DNA of 64,000 nucleotides from Pseudomonas viridiflava (GTDB lineage Bacteria > Pseudomonadota > Gammaproteobacteria > Pseudomonadales > Pseudomonadaceae), in contig NZ_UTBG01000255.1 of the NCBI RefSeq assembly GCF_900580675.1, positions 1-64,000 of the forward strand. The letters are read 5' to 3'. Shown in pieces: positions 8,310 to 17,856 of this stretch. Every line of letters starts with the position of its first letter. The stretch's first letter is position 1. The notes under the pieces were generated by a model, which had not been told where the DNA came from, searched no databases, and worked only from the letters and a program-made list of their open reading frames with translations. The translations under genes were made by a program, and so were the position numbers.

Positions 8310-9260
8310 ATGTTGAGTAGAACCGCCTCGGATTTGTACTGGATGTCGCGCTACCTGGAACGCGCGGAAAACCTCGCGCGCATGCTCGATGTCAGCTATT
8401 CACTGTCGTTGATGCCGCAGGATGGGCGCGGCGATGGCCTGCATGAATTAGCCATGCCGCTGCTGATCACCGGCACCCTGGATGACTACCGCGAACGCCA
8501 CGGCGACTTGCACGCCGAAAAGCTCCTGCACTTCTTTGCCCTGGACGCCGCCAACCCGGCCAGCATCTACAGCTGCCTCGGTTCTGCGCGGGCCAGCGCC
8601 CATGCCGTGCGTGGGCGAATTACCGCCGACATGTGGGAAAACATCAACGCCACCTGGCTGGATATTCGCGACATTGCTCAGCAAGGCTTGAGCCGCTACG
8701 GCATGAGCCGGTTTTGCGAGTGGGTCAAGGAGCGCTCCCATCTGTTCCGCGGCGCGACCTACGGCACCATCATGCGTAACGACGCCTTTCGGTTTATTCG
8801 CCTGGGCACGTTCATCGAGCGCGCCGACAACACCCTGCGTCTGCTGGACGCGCGTTATGAAATGGCCGGCGACCGCGCCGAAGCCGTCACCGACGGCACG
8901 GCCCACGCCTACTATCAGTGGAGCGCCTTGCTGCGCGCGTTGTCATCGTTCGAGGCCTACACCGAGATTTACCGCGACGCACCCGGCGCTCGGCAAGTCG
9001 CAGAGTTGCTGCTGTTGCGCGCCGATGTGCCGCGCTCTCTGCGGGCTTGCAGTGAAGAGATCGACCAGATTCTCGCCAGCCTGCCTGGTCTCAACGGTCG
9101 CCCGGCCCAGCGCCTGGCCGCCGAGATGGACGCGCGCCTGCGCTTTACTGCCATCGATGAAATCCTCGAGGAAGGCCTGCACGCCTGGCTGACCGACTTT
9201 ATCCCCTTGGTCCGCCAGTTGGGCGACGCCATCTACAGTTCCTACCTGGAGGCCGCATGA
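8310..9260 (+). CDS. Alpha-E domain protein
   Basis: A 316-residue all-helical protein of the Alpha-E family (formerly DUF403): MLSRTASDLYWMSRYLERAENLARMLD at the start, then RLGTFIERADNTLRLLDARYE. It always travels with the permuted ATP-grasp enzyme encoded just upstream and may be an accessory or catalytic partner. It begins three bases after the ATP-grasp stop and overlaps the transglutaminase start by four bases (ATGA). Biochemical role not established. Confidence 0.9.
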   Translation: MLSRTASDLYWMSRYLERAENLARMLDVSYSLSLMPQDGRGDGLHELAMPLLITGTLDDYRERHGDLHAEKLLHFFALDAANPASIYSCLGSARASAHAVRGRITADMWENINATWLDIRDIAQQGLSRYGMSRFCEWVKERSHLFRGATYGTIMRNDAFRFIRLGTFIERADNTLRLLDARYEMAGDRAEAVTDGTAHAYYQWSALLRALSSFEAYTEIYRDAPGARQVAELLLLRADVPRSLRACSEEIDQILASLPGLNGRPAQRLAAEMDARLRFTAIDEILEEGLHAWLTDFIPLVRQLGDAIYSSYLEAA

Positions 9261-10060
9261 GACTCTCCATCAGCCACGAAACCACCTACCGCTATGAAGA
9301 TCAGGTGCGCAACAGCATCCAGTACTTGCGCCTCACGCCTCACGACAGCGAGCGCCAGCGTGTCATCAGCTGGCAACTGGACCTGCCGCGCCCGGTGCGC
9401 GCGCAAGTCGACCCGTTCGGCAACATCTTGCATGTGCTGACCCTGGACGAACCCCACGACGCCATTATCATCGGCGCCCGTGGCCAAGTGGATATCGATG
9501 AGCTGCGCGAAGCCGAGCATGAGAGCCAGTCGGCTTTCCCGTTCCTGCGCTGCACCCGCCTGACCGAACCCGACGAGGCCCTGCGCGGGTTCGCGCAGCA
9601 GCACTGCCATCAGCGGCGTGATCGCACCGCGTTGATCGACCTGATGCATGCCCTGCACGAGACGATGGTCTACACGCCGAGCTCCACCGAAGTCGACACC
9701 TGCGCCGCGCAGGCCTTCGCAGGAAGAGCAGGCGTGTGCCAGGACCACGCACACGCGTTTCTGGCCTGCGCGCGCAGCCTGGGGATTCCAGCGCGGTACG
9801 TGTCGGGGTATTTGTACACCGAGGACAGCACGCACCTGGCCAGCCACGCCTGGGCCGAAGCCTGGCTGGATGACGCCTGGTACAGCTTTGACGTGACCAA
9901 CCAACTGGCGCGCCCGGAGCGGCATTTGAAACTCGCCGTGGGCCTGGACTACCTCGACGCCTGCCCCGTACGCGGCATGCGCCGTGGCGGCGGGCATGAG
10001 CAAATGCACGCCAAGGTGTTCGTGGCGCCGACGCCGGTGATTTCGGTGCAACAGCAATAG
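9257..10060 (+). CDS. Transglutaminase-like cysteine protease/amidase
   Basis: A 267-residue protein with an N-terminal bacterial transglutaminase beta domain (residues 1-85, RLSISHETTYRYEDQVRNS) and a papain-like transglutaminase core. The catalytic triad is visible: Cys in GRAGVCQDHAHAF, His in ASHAWAEAW and Asp in SFDVTN. No signal peptide, so it acts in the cytosol. Third gene of the ATP-grasp/Alpha-E operon, coupled by a four-base overlap. In this arrangement it is predicted to cleave or transfer the peptide/amide product of the ligase. Confidence 0.9.
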   Translation: MRLSISHETTYRYEDQVRNSIQYLRLTPHDSERQRVISWQLDLPRPVRAQVDPFGNILHVLTLDEPHDAIIIGARGQVDIDELREAEHESQSAFPFLRCTRLTEPDEALRGFAQQHCHQRRDRTALIDLMHALHETMVYTPSSTEVDTCAAQAFAGRAGVCQDHAHAFLACARSLGIPARYVSGYLYTEDSTHLASHAWAEAWLDDAWYSFDVTNQLARPERHLKLAVGLDYLDACPVRGMRRGGGHEQMHAKVFVAPTPVISVQQQ

Positions 10061-10103
10061 TGTGATCTTGTGGAGAGCAGGCTTGTTGTGGCAACCCGGT
10101 TTG

Positions 10104-10239
10104 TTGTGGCGAGCGGGCTTGCCCCGCGTTGGGCTGCGCAGCAGCCCCTTTAAAAGCAGTGCAGCCTGTCAGGCACTCCTCAGCGTATGGTTTTGGGGCC
10201 GCTTCGCGCCCCAACGCGGGGCAAGCCCGCTCGCCACAA
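10104..10239. repeat. REP-type inverted repeat pair (long spacer)
   Basis: Arms TTGTGGCGAGCGGGCTTGCC and GGCAAGCCCGCTCGCCACAA are exact reverse complements, extended by CCGCGTTGGG / CCAACGCGG inside. It sits between two convergent operons and may act as a shared 3' barrier. Confidence 0.88.
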
Positions 10240-10257
10240 GGGTTCGGTGCTCGATGC

Positions 10258-11061
10258 TTAGTGCTGCTTACGCCCCGCCATATGCTTCAAATACCCCACC
10301 AACAAATCCAGCTCACCGTCCGGTAACACACTGGCGGCGAACGCCGGCATCTTCGTCTGCGGCCAATGCCGCAGGCTCTGCGGATCGCGGATATAGCGCT
10401 TGAGGAAATCGCCGCCGAAATACTCGGTAGGGCTGTAGGGGATATTCAGGTCCGGCCCCACCTGTGCATCACCGGCACCATTGAGCCGGTGGCAGGCCAG
10501 GCAGTTTTTCTGGAACAACGCGAAGCCCTGGTTGACCGGATCATTCGCCGCCAACGTCGGGTCGGGCAACAACGCCGGGAATCGCTCGGCCACGGTCTTC
10601 AACTGCTTGATCGCGGAGATCTGGAACGGCCACTGCTCCGAGCTGATATGCCCGGCTTGCGGGTGGGTCCACACCAGGTAAAACGGCCCGGCACTTGGCT
10701 TGCCAGCTGCCAGTGCGGGCCACGGTTGGGCCGGGTCTTCCACCGCCAGCCAGGCGCGCGCGCCGTGGGTTTCCAGCAGGGGCGCGGCGGTGAGTTCGGC
10801 GGCGAAGCCATCCAGCGCAACCGCTTGCACGTGGCTGTCAGGCTGCAGGCCCGGTAGGAGCGCTGCCAGCGGTACTGCGCGATAGGTCATGTCGCGCTTG
10901 TAGGAAACGTCATCAACAATCTGCACCGTTTGCGCGTCCGGGTGCTTGAGCAGGTCGGCGGTCTGCCAGGTCTTGCTCGCATGGTCGAGCTCGATGGTCA
11001 GTTGCGCGGCCGCAGCAGGCAGTGTGATGAGCAAGGCGAGGAGGGCGAGTATCGATTTCAA
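10258..11061 (-). CDS. Secreted c-type cytochrome with N-terminal oxidoreductase-like domain
   Basis: A protein of about 267 residues: a signal peptide (LALLALLITLPAAAA), a domain resembling the sulfite-oxidase/molybdopterin-dependent fold without visible cofactor ligands (residues 25-150), and a C-terminal mono-haem cytochrome c (CLACH haem motif; distal Met probably in TKMPAFAASVLPDGE). It should work in the periplasm as an electron carrier. The start is uncertain: no ATG fits the signal peptide, so I place it at a TTG (11061). A GTG 33 bases upstream is an alternative, and the open frame continues to 11229. Confidence 0.72.
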   Translation of the reverse strand: MKSILALLALLITLPAAAAQLTIELDHASKTWQTADLLKHPDAQTVQIVDDVSYKRDMTYRAVPLAALLPGLQPDSHVQAVALDGFAAELTAAPLLETHGARAWLAVEDPAQPWPALAAGKPSAGPFYLVWTHPQAGHISSEQWPFQISAIKQLKTVAERFPALLPDPTLAANDPVNQGFALFQKNCLACHRLNGAGDAQVGPDLNIPYSPTEYFGGDFLKRYIRDPQSLRHWPQTKMPAFAASVLPDGELDLLVGYLKHMAGRKQH

Positions 11062-11221
11062 GAAGGTGGCCCGATGCGAAGTGGCGATGGGGCTCACGAT
11101 ACCCGAAATCCGCTCGCAAAAAGGCAGCCCCTGCAGGACCGCTATACGCAATGTCCCGGCAGGTGCTGCCAAAAGCTGCAGTCCTGGTGCTGTGAGTGCA
11201 CGGAATGTAAGGGGTGAGTGG

Positions 11222-11317
11222 TCACCCAATAACCTTGGTTAAGTTGGGTATGATCAAAATCAGTGTGGTGGCGAAAAGAATGAGTCCCGCCTGACGTACT
11301 TTCGAGTGTTTAAACAT
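11222..11317 (-). CDS. Small single-span membrane protein (31 residues)
   Basis: A 31-residue protein beginning MFKHSKVRQAGLI. A basic N terminus is followed by one hydrophobic helix (GLILFATTLILIIPNL) and a short tail. An AAAGGCAG ribosome binding site lies seven to ten bases upstream. The composition and site make it a plausible real gene that standard callers may miss. Function unknown. Confidence 0.6.
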   Translation of the reverse strand: MFKHSKVRQAGLILFATTLILIIPNLTKVIG

Positions 11318-11707
11318 GGCTGACTGCCTTTTGTTGTTATTCCTGAGCGTCAAATGCGTGCCGGTAAAATCTACTATGCCGTTCTGACGTGTCGCTTTTC
11401 TTACAGTTGCTCCAGCAAAACCCGGCAGCAACATCTTACTGATTGAACCTTAGAGCCCTCGTTCTGCGTGGCTTAGATCCATTTAATATCAGCTAATCAG
11501 TATTTCGGCTTAAAACGCTATGAGGCTTAACGCCATGTTGGCGCCAATGCCTTGGCTAGACAGCTAAAACGATTAATCAGGCGATTGCCTGGCAGGCCTA
11601 CCGTTCGTCCGAGCGTGGTGGTCAAAAGCAATGAGCGCATCCGTCATTGAAACCGTGTCAATCGGGCCTAAGGTAAGGGCACACATGCACAGCGGTTCGA
11701 GGATGTC
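11318..11707. other. Intergenic region between divergent genes
   Basis: About 390 bases between the small membrane protein (minus) and the thiolase (plus). It is AT-richer (CATTTAATATCAGCTAATCA near 11480) and must hold both promoters. I see no gene, strong repeat or terminator. A GAGGATGTC stretch (11699-11707) directly precedes the thiolase start. Confidence 0.5.
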
Positions 11708-12913
11708 ATGACCCAAGCTTTGATCTTTGATGCGATACGCACGCCCCGGGGCAAAGGCAAGGCCGATGGTGCCTTGCACAGCGTCAAGCCGGTCAACCTG
11801 GTGGCCGGTTTGCTGACGGCGCTGGCCCGGCGCAACGACCTCGACACCCAACAGGTCGATGACATCGTGCTCGGCTGCGTCACCCCGGTAGGTGACCAGG
11901 GCGCCGACATCGCCAAGACCGCCGCGCTGGTGGCGGACTGGGATGTCAGCGTCGCCGGTGTACAGGTCAACCGTTTCTGCGCGTCTGGCCTGGAAGCCGT
12001 CAATCTTGGCGCGATGAAAGTGCGCTCCGGCTATGAGGACCTGGTGGTGGTTGGCGGCGTCGAATCCATGTCCCGCGTGCCGATGGGCAGCGATGGCGGC
12101 GCCTGGGTGCTCGACCCGCAAACCAACCTGCACAGCCACTTCACACCCCAGGGCATCGGCGCAGACCTGATCGCCACCCTCGAAGGCTTCAGCCGCGAAG
12201 ACGTCGACACCTTTGCCCTACAGTCCCAGCAGAAAGCAGCCAGGGCGCGTGCAGACGGTTCCTTCAACAAGTCGCTGATCGCAGTGCAGGACCAGAACGG
12301 CATCGTGTTGCTGGACCATGACGAATTCATCCGTGGCGACTCCACGCTTGAAGGCCTGGGCAAGCTTAAGCCGAGCTTCGAGATGATCGGCCAGATGGGC
12401 TTTGACGCCACCGCGCTGCGGGTCTACAGCCATGTCGAACGCATTCACCACGTGCACACGCCGGGCAATAGCTCCGGGATTGTCGACGGCGCCGCGCTGA
12501 TGTTGATCGGCTCCGAGGCCAAGGGCCGCGAGCTGGGCTTGCAGCCACGGGCACGCATCGTCGCCACGGCGGTCACCAGCACCGACCCGACCATCATGCT
12601 GACAGGGCCGGCGCCGGCGACGCGAAAGGCCCTGGCCAAGGCCGGTTTGCGCGTGCAAGACATCGACCTGTTCGAGGTCAACGAAGCCTTTGCCTCGGTG
12701 GTGCTCAAGTTCATCAAGGACATGCGCATCGACGCCGCGCGGGTCAACGTCAACGGCGGCTCCATCGCCATGGGCCACCCATTGGGCGCCACCGGTTGCG
12801 CGATCCTCGGCACCCTGCTCGACGAACTTGAGGTGCGCCAGCAGCGCTACGGCCTGGCCACGCTGTGTGTTGGCGGTGGCATGGGCATCGCGACCATTAT
12901 CGAACGCCTCTGA
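11708..12913 (+). CDS. Acetyl-CoA C-acyltransferase (thiolase)
   Basis: A 401-residue thiolase. Catalytic residues are visible: acylated Cys in [15 protein letters not shown], His in [18 protein letters not shown] and the second Cys in [21 protein letters not shown] is also typical. It cleaves 3-ketoacyl-CoA into acetyl-CoA and a shortened acyl-CoA. Sixteen bases after its stop comes a FadB/FadJ-like alpha subunit, so the pair forms a beta-oxidation module, in the reverse order of fadBA. It is probably distinct from the main fadBA operon, which is not in this window. The chain length handled cannot be told from sequence. Confidence 0.92.
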   Translation: MTQALIFDAIRTPRGKGKADGALHSVKPVNLVAGLLTALARRNDLDTQQVDDIVLGCVTPVGDQGADIAKTAALVADWDVSVAGVQVNRFCASGLEAVNLGAMKVRSGYEDLVVVGGVESMSRVPMGSDGGAWVLDPQTNLHSHFTPQGIGADLIATLEGFSREDVDTFALQSQQKAARARADGSFNKSLIAVQDQNGIVLLDHDEFIRGDSTLEGLGKLKPSFEMIGQMGFDATALRVYSHVERIHHVHTPGNSSGIVDGAALMLIGSEAKGRELGLQPRARIVATAVTSTDPTIMLTGPAPATRKALAKAGLRVQDIDLFEVNEAFASVVLKFIKDMRIDAARVNVNGGSIAMGHPLGATGCAILGTLLDELEVRQQRYGLATLCVGGGMGIATIIERL

Positions 12914-12929
12914 GCCCAAGGAATCCGTC

Positions 12930-15077
12930 ATGACCGAAGCCATTCGTTACGAAAAAGGCCAGGACCAGATCGTGGTGCTGACCCTCGACATGCCCGGCCA
13001 GAGCGCCAATACCATGAACAGCCTGTACCGCGAGGCCATGGCCGCCGTCGTTACACGCCTTGAAGCGGAAAAGGACAGCATCGCCGGGGTGATCATCACC
13101 TCGGCTAAAAAGACCTTTTTTGCCGGTGGTGACCTTAATGAACTGATCAAAGTCGACAAGGCCCACGCCAAGGATTTCTACGACAGCGTGCGGGTGCTGA
13201 AGGCGCAACTGCGCCGCCTGGAGACCCTCGGCAAGCCGGTGGCCGCCGCGATCAATGGCGCGGCGCTGGGCGGCGGCTGGGAGATTTGCCTGGCCTGCCA
13301 TTATCGCGTCGCACTCGACGACAAGTCGGTACAGCTCGGCTTGCCGGAGGTCACCCTCGGTCTCTTGCCGGGCGGCGGCGGGGTGGTGCGCATGGTGCGT
13401 CTGCTCGGTCTGGAAAAGGCCCTGCCGTATTTGCTGGAAGGCAAAAAAGTTCGGCCACAGCAGGCGCTGCAGGCCGGCTTGATCAATGAGCTGGCCTCGA
13501 GCCGTGATGAGCTGCTGGCCAAATCCCGCGCCTGGATTCTCGCCAATCCTGAGGCAAAACAGCCGTGGGACAACAAGGCGTATCAAATTCCCGGCGGCAC
13601 GCCCTCCAACCCCAAAGTCGCGCAGATGCTGGCGATTGCCCCCTCGATCCTGCGCAGCAAAACCCAGGGCTGCTTCCCGGCCCCGGAGAAAATCCTCTGC
13701 GCCGCCGTGGAAGGTGCCCAGGTGGATTTCGACACTGCGCACCTGATCGAAACCCGCTACTTCACCGAGCTGGTTACCGGGCAGGTGGCGAAAAACATGA
13801 TTGGCACCTTCTGGTTCCAGCTCAACCAAATCAACGCCGGCAGCTCGCGGCCACAAGGCTTTGCGCCCTGCGTGACGCGCAAGGTCGGCGTGCTAGGCGC
13901 CGGGATGATGGGCGCGGGCATCGCGTATGTCAGCGCCTGTGCCGGCATCGATGTGGTGCTCAAGGACATAAACCAGGTAGCGGCCGAAAAGGGCAAGGCG
14001 CACTCGGCGGCGCTGCTGGACAAGAAAGTCAGCCGTGGGCAATTGACCGCCGAACAGCGGGAAACCACCCTCGCGCGCATTCATCCTACGACGGATGACG
14101 CCGACCTGGCCGGCTGCGACCTGATCATCGAAGCCGTGTTCGAGGACCGTGAACTCAAGGCCAGGGTCACCGCCGTCGCGCAAAGCGTGGTCGGTGCCGA
14201 GGCGGTGATTGCGTCCAACACCTCGACCTTGCCGATCAGCGGGCTGGCCACGGCGGTGCCCGACCAAGGCAAGTTTATCGGCCTGCATTTCTTCAGCCCG
14301 GTGGACAAGATGCCCCTGGTCGAAATCATCAAGGGCGCCCACACCTCGGACGAAACCCTGGCCCGCGGTTTCGATTTCGTACTGCAAATCAAGAAAACCC
14401 CGATCGTGGTCAACGACAGTCGCGGCTTCTTCACCTCGCGGGTGTTCGGCACCTTTACAAACGAAGGCATCGCCATGCTCGGCGAAGGTGTTGCCGCGCC
14501 GATGATCGAGACCGAAGCGCGCAAAGCCGGTATGCCGGTCGGGCCGTTGGCGGTGTCTGATGAAGTGTCGCTCAGCCTGATGAGCCATATCCGACAGCAA
14601 ACGACCAAGGATCTGCAGGCGGAAGGTAAATCCCTACCGAGCCATCCGGCCACCGCTGTGATTGACCTATTGGTGAACGAGTACAAACGCACGGGCAAGG
14701 CGGCGGGAGGCGGTTTTTATGACTATCCCGCAGGCGGGCAGAAACACCTGTGGCCTGAACTGAAAGCCCGATTTGAACAGCCCGCCAAACAGATTTCGTC
14801 GCAGGATGTACGCGACCGTTTGCTGTTTATCCAGGCCATCGAAACCGTACGTTGCGTGGAGGAGGGTGTGTTGATGTCCACGGCGGACGCCAACGTCGGT
14901 TCGATCTTCGGCATTGGCTTTGCGGCGTGGAGTGGCGGCGCGTTGCAGTTTATCAACCAGTACGGGCTGAACGACTTCATCGCGCGCGCGCGTTACCTGG
15001 CCGAACAATATGGTGAGCGGTTCTCGCCACCGGCGTTGCTGCTGGAAAAAGCTGCACAGGGCGAAGTGTTTCGGTGA
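12930..15077 (+). CDS. FadB/FadJ-like enoyl-CoA hydratase / 3-hydroxyacyl-CoA dehydrogenase
   Basis: A 715-residue bifunctional protein. Residues 1-200 form a crotonase domain (oxyanion-hole segments FFAGGDLNEL and NGAALGGGWEICLACHYRV, then LPEVTLGLLPGGGG). From about 310 is an NAD-binding 3-hydroxyacyl-CoA dehydrogenase domain (VGVLGAGMMGAGIAYVSA, IGLHFFSPVDKMPLVEII), and the C-terminal helical domain ends near 715. It performs hydration and oxidation in fatty acid degradation with the thiolase encoded upstream. The ATG at 12930 is used, nine bases after AAGGAA. Confidence 0.92.
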   Translation: MTEAIRYEKGQDQIVVLTLDMPGQSANTMNSLYREAMAAVVTRLEAEKDSIAGVIITSAKKTFFAGGDLNELIKVDKAHAKDFYDSVRVLKAQLRRLETLGKPVAAAINGAALGGGWEICLACHYRVALDDKSVQLGLPEVTLGLLPGGGGVVRMVRLLGLEKALPYLLEGKKVRPQQALQAGLINELASSRDELLAKSRAWILANPEAKQPWDNKAYQIPGGTPSNPKVAQMLAIAPSILRSKTQGCFPAPEKILCAAVEGAQVDFDTAHLIETRYFTELVTGQVAKNMIGTFWFQLNQINAGSSRPQGFAPCVTRKVGVLGAGMMGAGIAYVSACAGIDVVLKDINQVAAEKGKAHSAALLDKKVSRGQLTAEQRETTLARIHPTTDDADLAGCDLIIEAVFEDRELKARVTAVAQSVVGAEAVIASNTSTLPISGLATAVPDQGKFIGLHFFSPVDKMPLVEIIKGAHTSDETLARGFDFVLQIKKTPIVVNDSRGFFTSRVFGTFTNEGIAMLGEGVAAPMIETEARKAGMPVGPLAVSDEVSLSLMSHIRQQTTKDLQAEGKSLPSHPATAVIDLLVNEYKRTGKAAGGGFYDYPAGGQKHLWPELKARFEQPAKQISSQDVRDRLLFIQAIETVRCVEEGVLMSTADANVGSIFGIGFAAWSGGALQFINQYGLNDFIARARYLAEQYGERFSPPALLLEKAAQGEVFR

Positions 15078-15162
15078 GTGAGGGAGGGGCTTGCCTTGGA
15101 GGGGTATTTCAAGGCAGGCTCTGGTGTGTGCATTATTCCCATCACCGTGTCAGGTATTTTTT

Positions 15163-15888
15163 ATGTCGCTACGCGTCTGTATCCTGGAAACCGATATCCT
15201 GCGTCCAGGCTTGATCGATCAATACCAAGGGTACGGGCAGATGTTCAAGCGCCTGTTTTCCAAGCAGCCGATTGCCGCCGAATTTGTCGTGTACAACGTG
15301 GTGCAGGGCGAATATCCGTCGGACGACGAAGTGTTTGATGCCTACCTGGTGACCGGCAGCAAGGCCGACTCATTTGGCACCGACCCGTGGATCCAGACCC
15401 TCAAGACCTACCTGCTCGAACGCTACGAACGCGGCGACAAGTTGCTGGGTATTTGCTTCGGCCACCAATTATTGGCGCTGCTGCTGGGTGGCAAGGCCGA
15501 GCGTGCCGGCCAGGGTTGGGGCATGGGCATTCACGACTACAAGCTCGACGCCAAGGCGCCGTGGATGAGCCCAGAAGTGGAGGAGCTGACGCTTTTGATC
15601 AGCCACCAGGACCAGGTCACCACGCTGCCGGAAAAGGCCACGGTGATTGCTTCCAGCGAATTTTGCCCGTTCGCCGCGTACCACATCGGCGACCAGGTGC
15701 TGTGCTTCCAGGGCCATCCGGAATTTGTCAGCGACTATTCCCGCGAGCTGCTTGAGATTCTTCAGACAACCCTCGGCGAAAAGGTCTACAGCAACGGCGT
15801 GTCGAGCCTGGAGCGAGACCACCACGGCGTCACCGTGGCGGAATGGATGATGCGCTTTGTTGCCCACAAGCCCGAAGCGCGGGTTTAA
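15163..15888 (+). CDS. Class I glutamine amidotransferase-like protein
   Basis: A 241-residue protein of the GMP-synthase/GATase1 type. Nucleophile Cys in LLGICFGHQLLALLLGG, with His and Glu in CFQGHPEFVSDYSRELL completing the triad. No synthase domain is fused; stand-alone members act as amidotransferases or peptidases on unknown substrates. The ATG at 15163 is chosen because MSLRVCILETD matches the family N terminus; the sequence upstream does not. Its 3' end overlaps the convergent corA-like gene by four bases. Confidence 0.85.
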   Translation: MSLRVCILETDILRPGLIDQYQGYGQMFKRLFSKQPIAAEFVVYNVVQGEYPSDDEVFDAYLVTGSKADSFGTDPWIQTLKTYLLERYERGDKLLGICFGHQLLALLLGGKAERAGQGWGMGIHDYKLDAKAPWMSPEVEELTLLISHQDQVTTLPEKATVIASSEFCPFAAYHIGDQVLCFQGHPEFVSDYSRELLEILQTTLGEKVYSNGVSSLERDHHGVTVAEWMMRFVAHKPEARV

Positions 15889-16856
15889 AGCCAGCCCGAC
15901 CGCTTGAAACTGGCCCACAGGCTGGTGCAACCCACCGCGATAAACCCGAGCACCGCAAAATAGCCGTAGTGCCATTGCAGCTCGGGCATGTTCTGGAAGT
16001 TCATCCCATAAATCCCCGCCACTGCCGTGGGGAAGGCGAGGATCGCCGCCCACGCGGCGAACTTGCGCTGCACCACGCTCTGGCGCGAGGCCTCCAATAA
16101 CACCCCGATCTCGATGGTCTGGCTGGCGATATCGCGCAGGGTGGTAAGGTCTTCCATCTGCCGCGTCACGTGGATCTGCACGTCACGGAAATACGGGCGC
16201 ATGTTCTTGTCGATAAACGGAAAGCTGAGCTTCTGCAGCTCCTGGCTGATCTCCACCATCGGCGCTACATAGCGCTTGAGTCGCAGCACGTCGCGGCGCA
16301 GGCCGTGGATCTTCTGGATGTCGCGCTCGCTCAGCGAACTGCACAACACGTTGCGCTCAAGCTCGTCGATCTCGGCATGGATGGCCTCGCTTACCGGCTG
16401 GTAGTTCTCGGTAACGAAATCCAGCAGCGCATACAGTACGAAATCTTCCCCATGCTCGAGCAACAGCGGTCGTGCCTCACAGCGCTGGCGTACAAAGCCG
16501 TAGGACGCGGAGTGGCCGTTACGTGCCGTGATGATGTAGCCGTTGCCGGCGAATATATGGGTTTCGATGAACTCCAGCTTGCCGTTCTCGCGCACCGGTG
16601 AGTAGGTGACGATAAACAGCGCATCGCCGAAGGTTTCCAGCTTGGGGCGGCTGTGTTTTTCCAGGGCGTCTTCGATGGCCAACTCATGCAGGTTGAACTG
16701 GCGTTGCAGGTTGGCCAGCTCCTGGGCATCGGGCTCTTCCAGGCCGATCCACACAAAGTGGTTGGGTTTGGCGGCCCACGCTGCGCCTTCGTCGAGGGTG
16801 ATATCCGTGACTTTCTTTCCGGCGCTGTAAACGGCGGCCGCAACAACTCTACCCAT
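15885..16856 (-). CDS. corA: CorA-family magnesium/cobalt transporter
   Basis: A 323-residue protein. A large cytosolic helical domain is followed by two C-terminal transmembrane helices with the diagnostic loop YGMNFQNMPEL (GMN motif) between them and a short basic tail (FKRSGWL). It forms a pentameric inner-membrane channel for Mg2+ or other divalent cations. It lies downstream of a PlsC-type gene on the same strand, 42 bases apart. A second CorA-superfamily protein (cmaX) is in this window at 58 kb. Confidence 0.9.
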   Translation of the reverse strand: MGRVVAAAVYSAGKKVTDITLDEGAAWAAKPNHFVWIGLEEPDAQELANLQRQFNLHELAIEDALEKHSRPKLETFGDALFIVTYSPVRENGKLEFIETHIFAGNGYIITARNGHSASYGFVRQRCEARPLLLEHGEDFVLYALLDFVTENYQPVSEAIHAEIDELERNVLCSSLSERDIQKIHGLRRDVLRLKRYVAPMVEISQELQKLSFPFIDKNMRPYFRDVQIHVTRQMEDLTTLRDIASQTIEIGVLLEASRQSVVQRKFAAWAAILAFPTAVAGIYGMNFQNMPELQWHYGYFAVLGFIAVGCTSLWASFKRSGWL

Positions 16857-16898
16857 GGTGCAGATCGCTTCTTATTAGGAGGACAGGTGTTGGGCAGC

Positions 16899-17651
16899 TT
16901 AGCGTGAAGCGAGTTCGATTGTTGCGGCGGATTGCAGTTCGCGGTCCATTGCGGTGATGCACTCATCCATCTGCGTCTGGCAGGTCTGCATCAAGGCCGG
17001 GATGTCATCCGAGGTCAGGCCCAGGGTAGGAATGGGCGGCAATGAGCGTATGAGTACGTCACCGGCGTTCCAGCGATTAAGCCGCATATGCGTCACATAA
17101 TTGCTGACACACACCTGCACGATCGGCACACCGGCCGCAATCGCCATATGAAACGCACCTTTCTTGAACGGCAGCAGGCCCTTGCCCAGGTTGCGCGTAC
17201 CTTCCGGGAACACCCAGATCGAGGTGTCCTCGTGTTGCAAGGTATGGGTGGTGGTGAGCATCGCGCGGCGCGCCTTGTGCGCATTGCCGCGGTCGATCAG
17301 CACATTCCCCGCCAGCCAGAACAACTGGCCGAACAGCGGCACCCATTTCAGGCTCTTCTTGGCGATACACACCGTGCGATGCGGCACCACATTGCCCAAC
17401 ACAAACAGGTCGTAGTTGGACTGGTGGTTGGCGATCACCACGCACGTGCCCGGCTTGTTGCGCAGCGAATCAACATCAGTCTTCACGTTTAAACGCAGGA
17501 TCCACATCGCCGGCAATGCATAGAGGCGAGCACACAGGCGGCTGTTGTCCGGGTTGAAAGGGCGGCAGATGCCGACGAGCACGCCCAGCACACCCGCGAG
17601 CATAAAGTGCAGGCCCATCAACAACATACGCAACAGAAAAAGCATCGACAC
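16899..17651 (-). CDS. plsC: 1-acyl-sn-glycerol-3-phosphate acyltransferase
   Basis: A 250-residue inner-membrane protein with hydrophobic N-terminal helices (LFLLRMLLMGLHFMLAGVLG). The acyltransferase motifs are NHQSNYD (HX4D) and VFPEGTRN. It transfers an acyl chain to lysophosphatidic acid to give phosphatidic acid. Pseudomonas usually has several paralogues, so this may be a secondary one. The first ATG (17651) is used; a second Met two residues later is equally possible. Confidence 0.85.
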   Translation of the reverse strand: MSMLFLLRMLLMGLHFMLAGVLGVLVGICRPFNPDNSRLCARLYALPAMWILRLNVKTDVDSLRNKPGTCVVIANHQSNYDLFVLGNVVPHRTVCIAKKSLKWVPLFGQLFWLAGNVLIDRGNAHKARRAMLTTTHTLQHEDTSIWVFPEGTRNLGKGLLPFKKGAFHMAIAAGVPIVQVCVSNYVTHMRLNRWNAGDVLIRSLPPIPTLGLTSDDIPALMQTCQTQMDECITAMDRELQSAATIELASR

Positions 17652-17811
17652 GGCTCATCGGAACAAAAGGTGGCGCAGTGTACGGTTGTGCACTGTATTC
17701 GGCAATTACCCCAGCAGAGGGTGGAGATAGGCGATGTTTAAGTACATGTTTCAACATCTCCCGGCATCGGCGGGCTAGAGCGGTTTAGGAAGAATCGGAT
17801 TTACAGGTAAG

Positions 17812-17842
17812 AAAAAGCCCGACTCAAGGTCGGGCTTTTATA
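17812..17842 (-). terminator. Intrinsic terminator of the crotonase gene (bidirectional form)
   Basis: AGCCCGAC / GTCGGGCT stem with a five-base loop. A run lies on the plus-strand left side and TTTTA on the right, so it can work on both strands. It begins 15 bases past the crotonase stop. Confidence 0.82.
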
Positions 17843-17856
17843 TTTCGATTGTGGGG

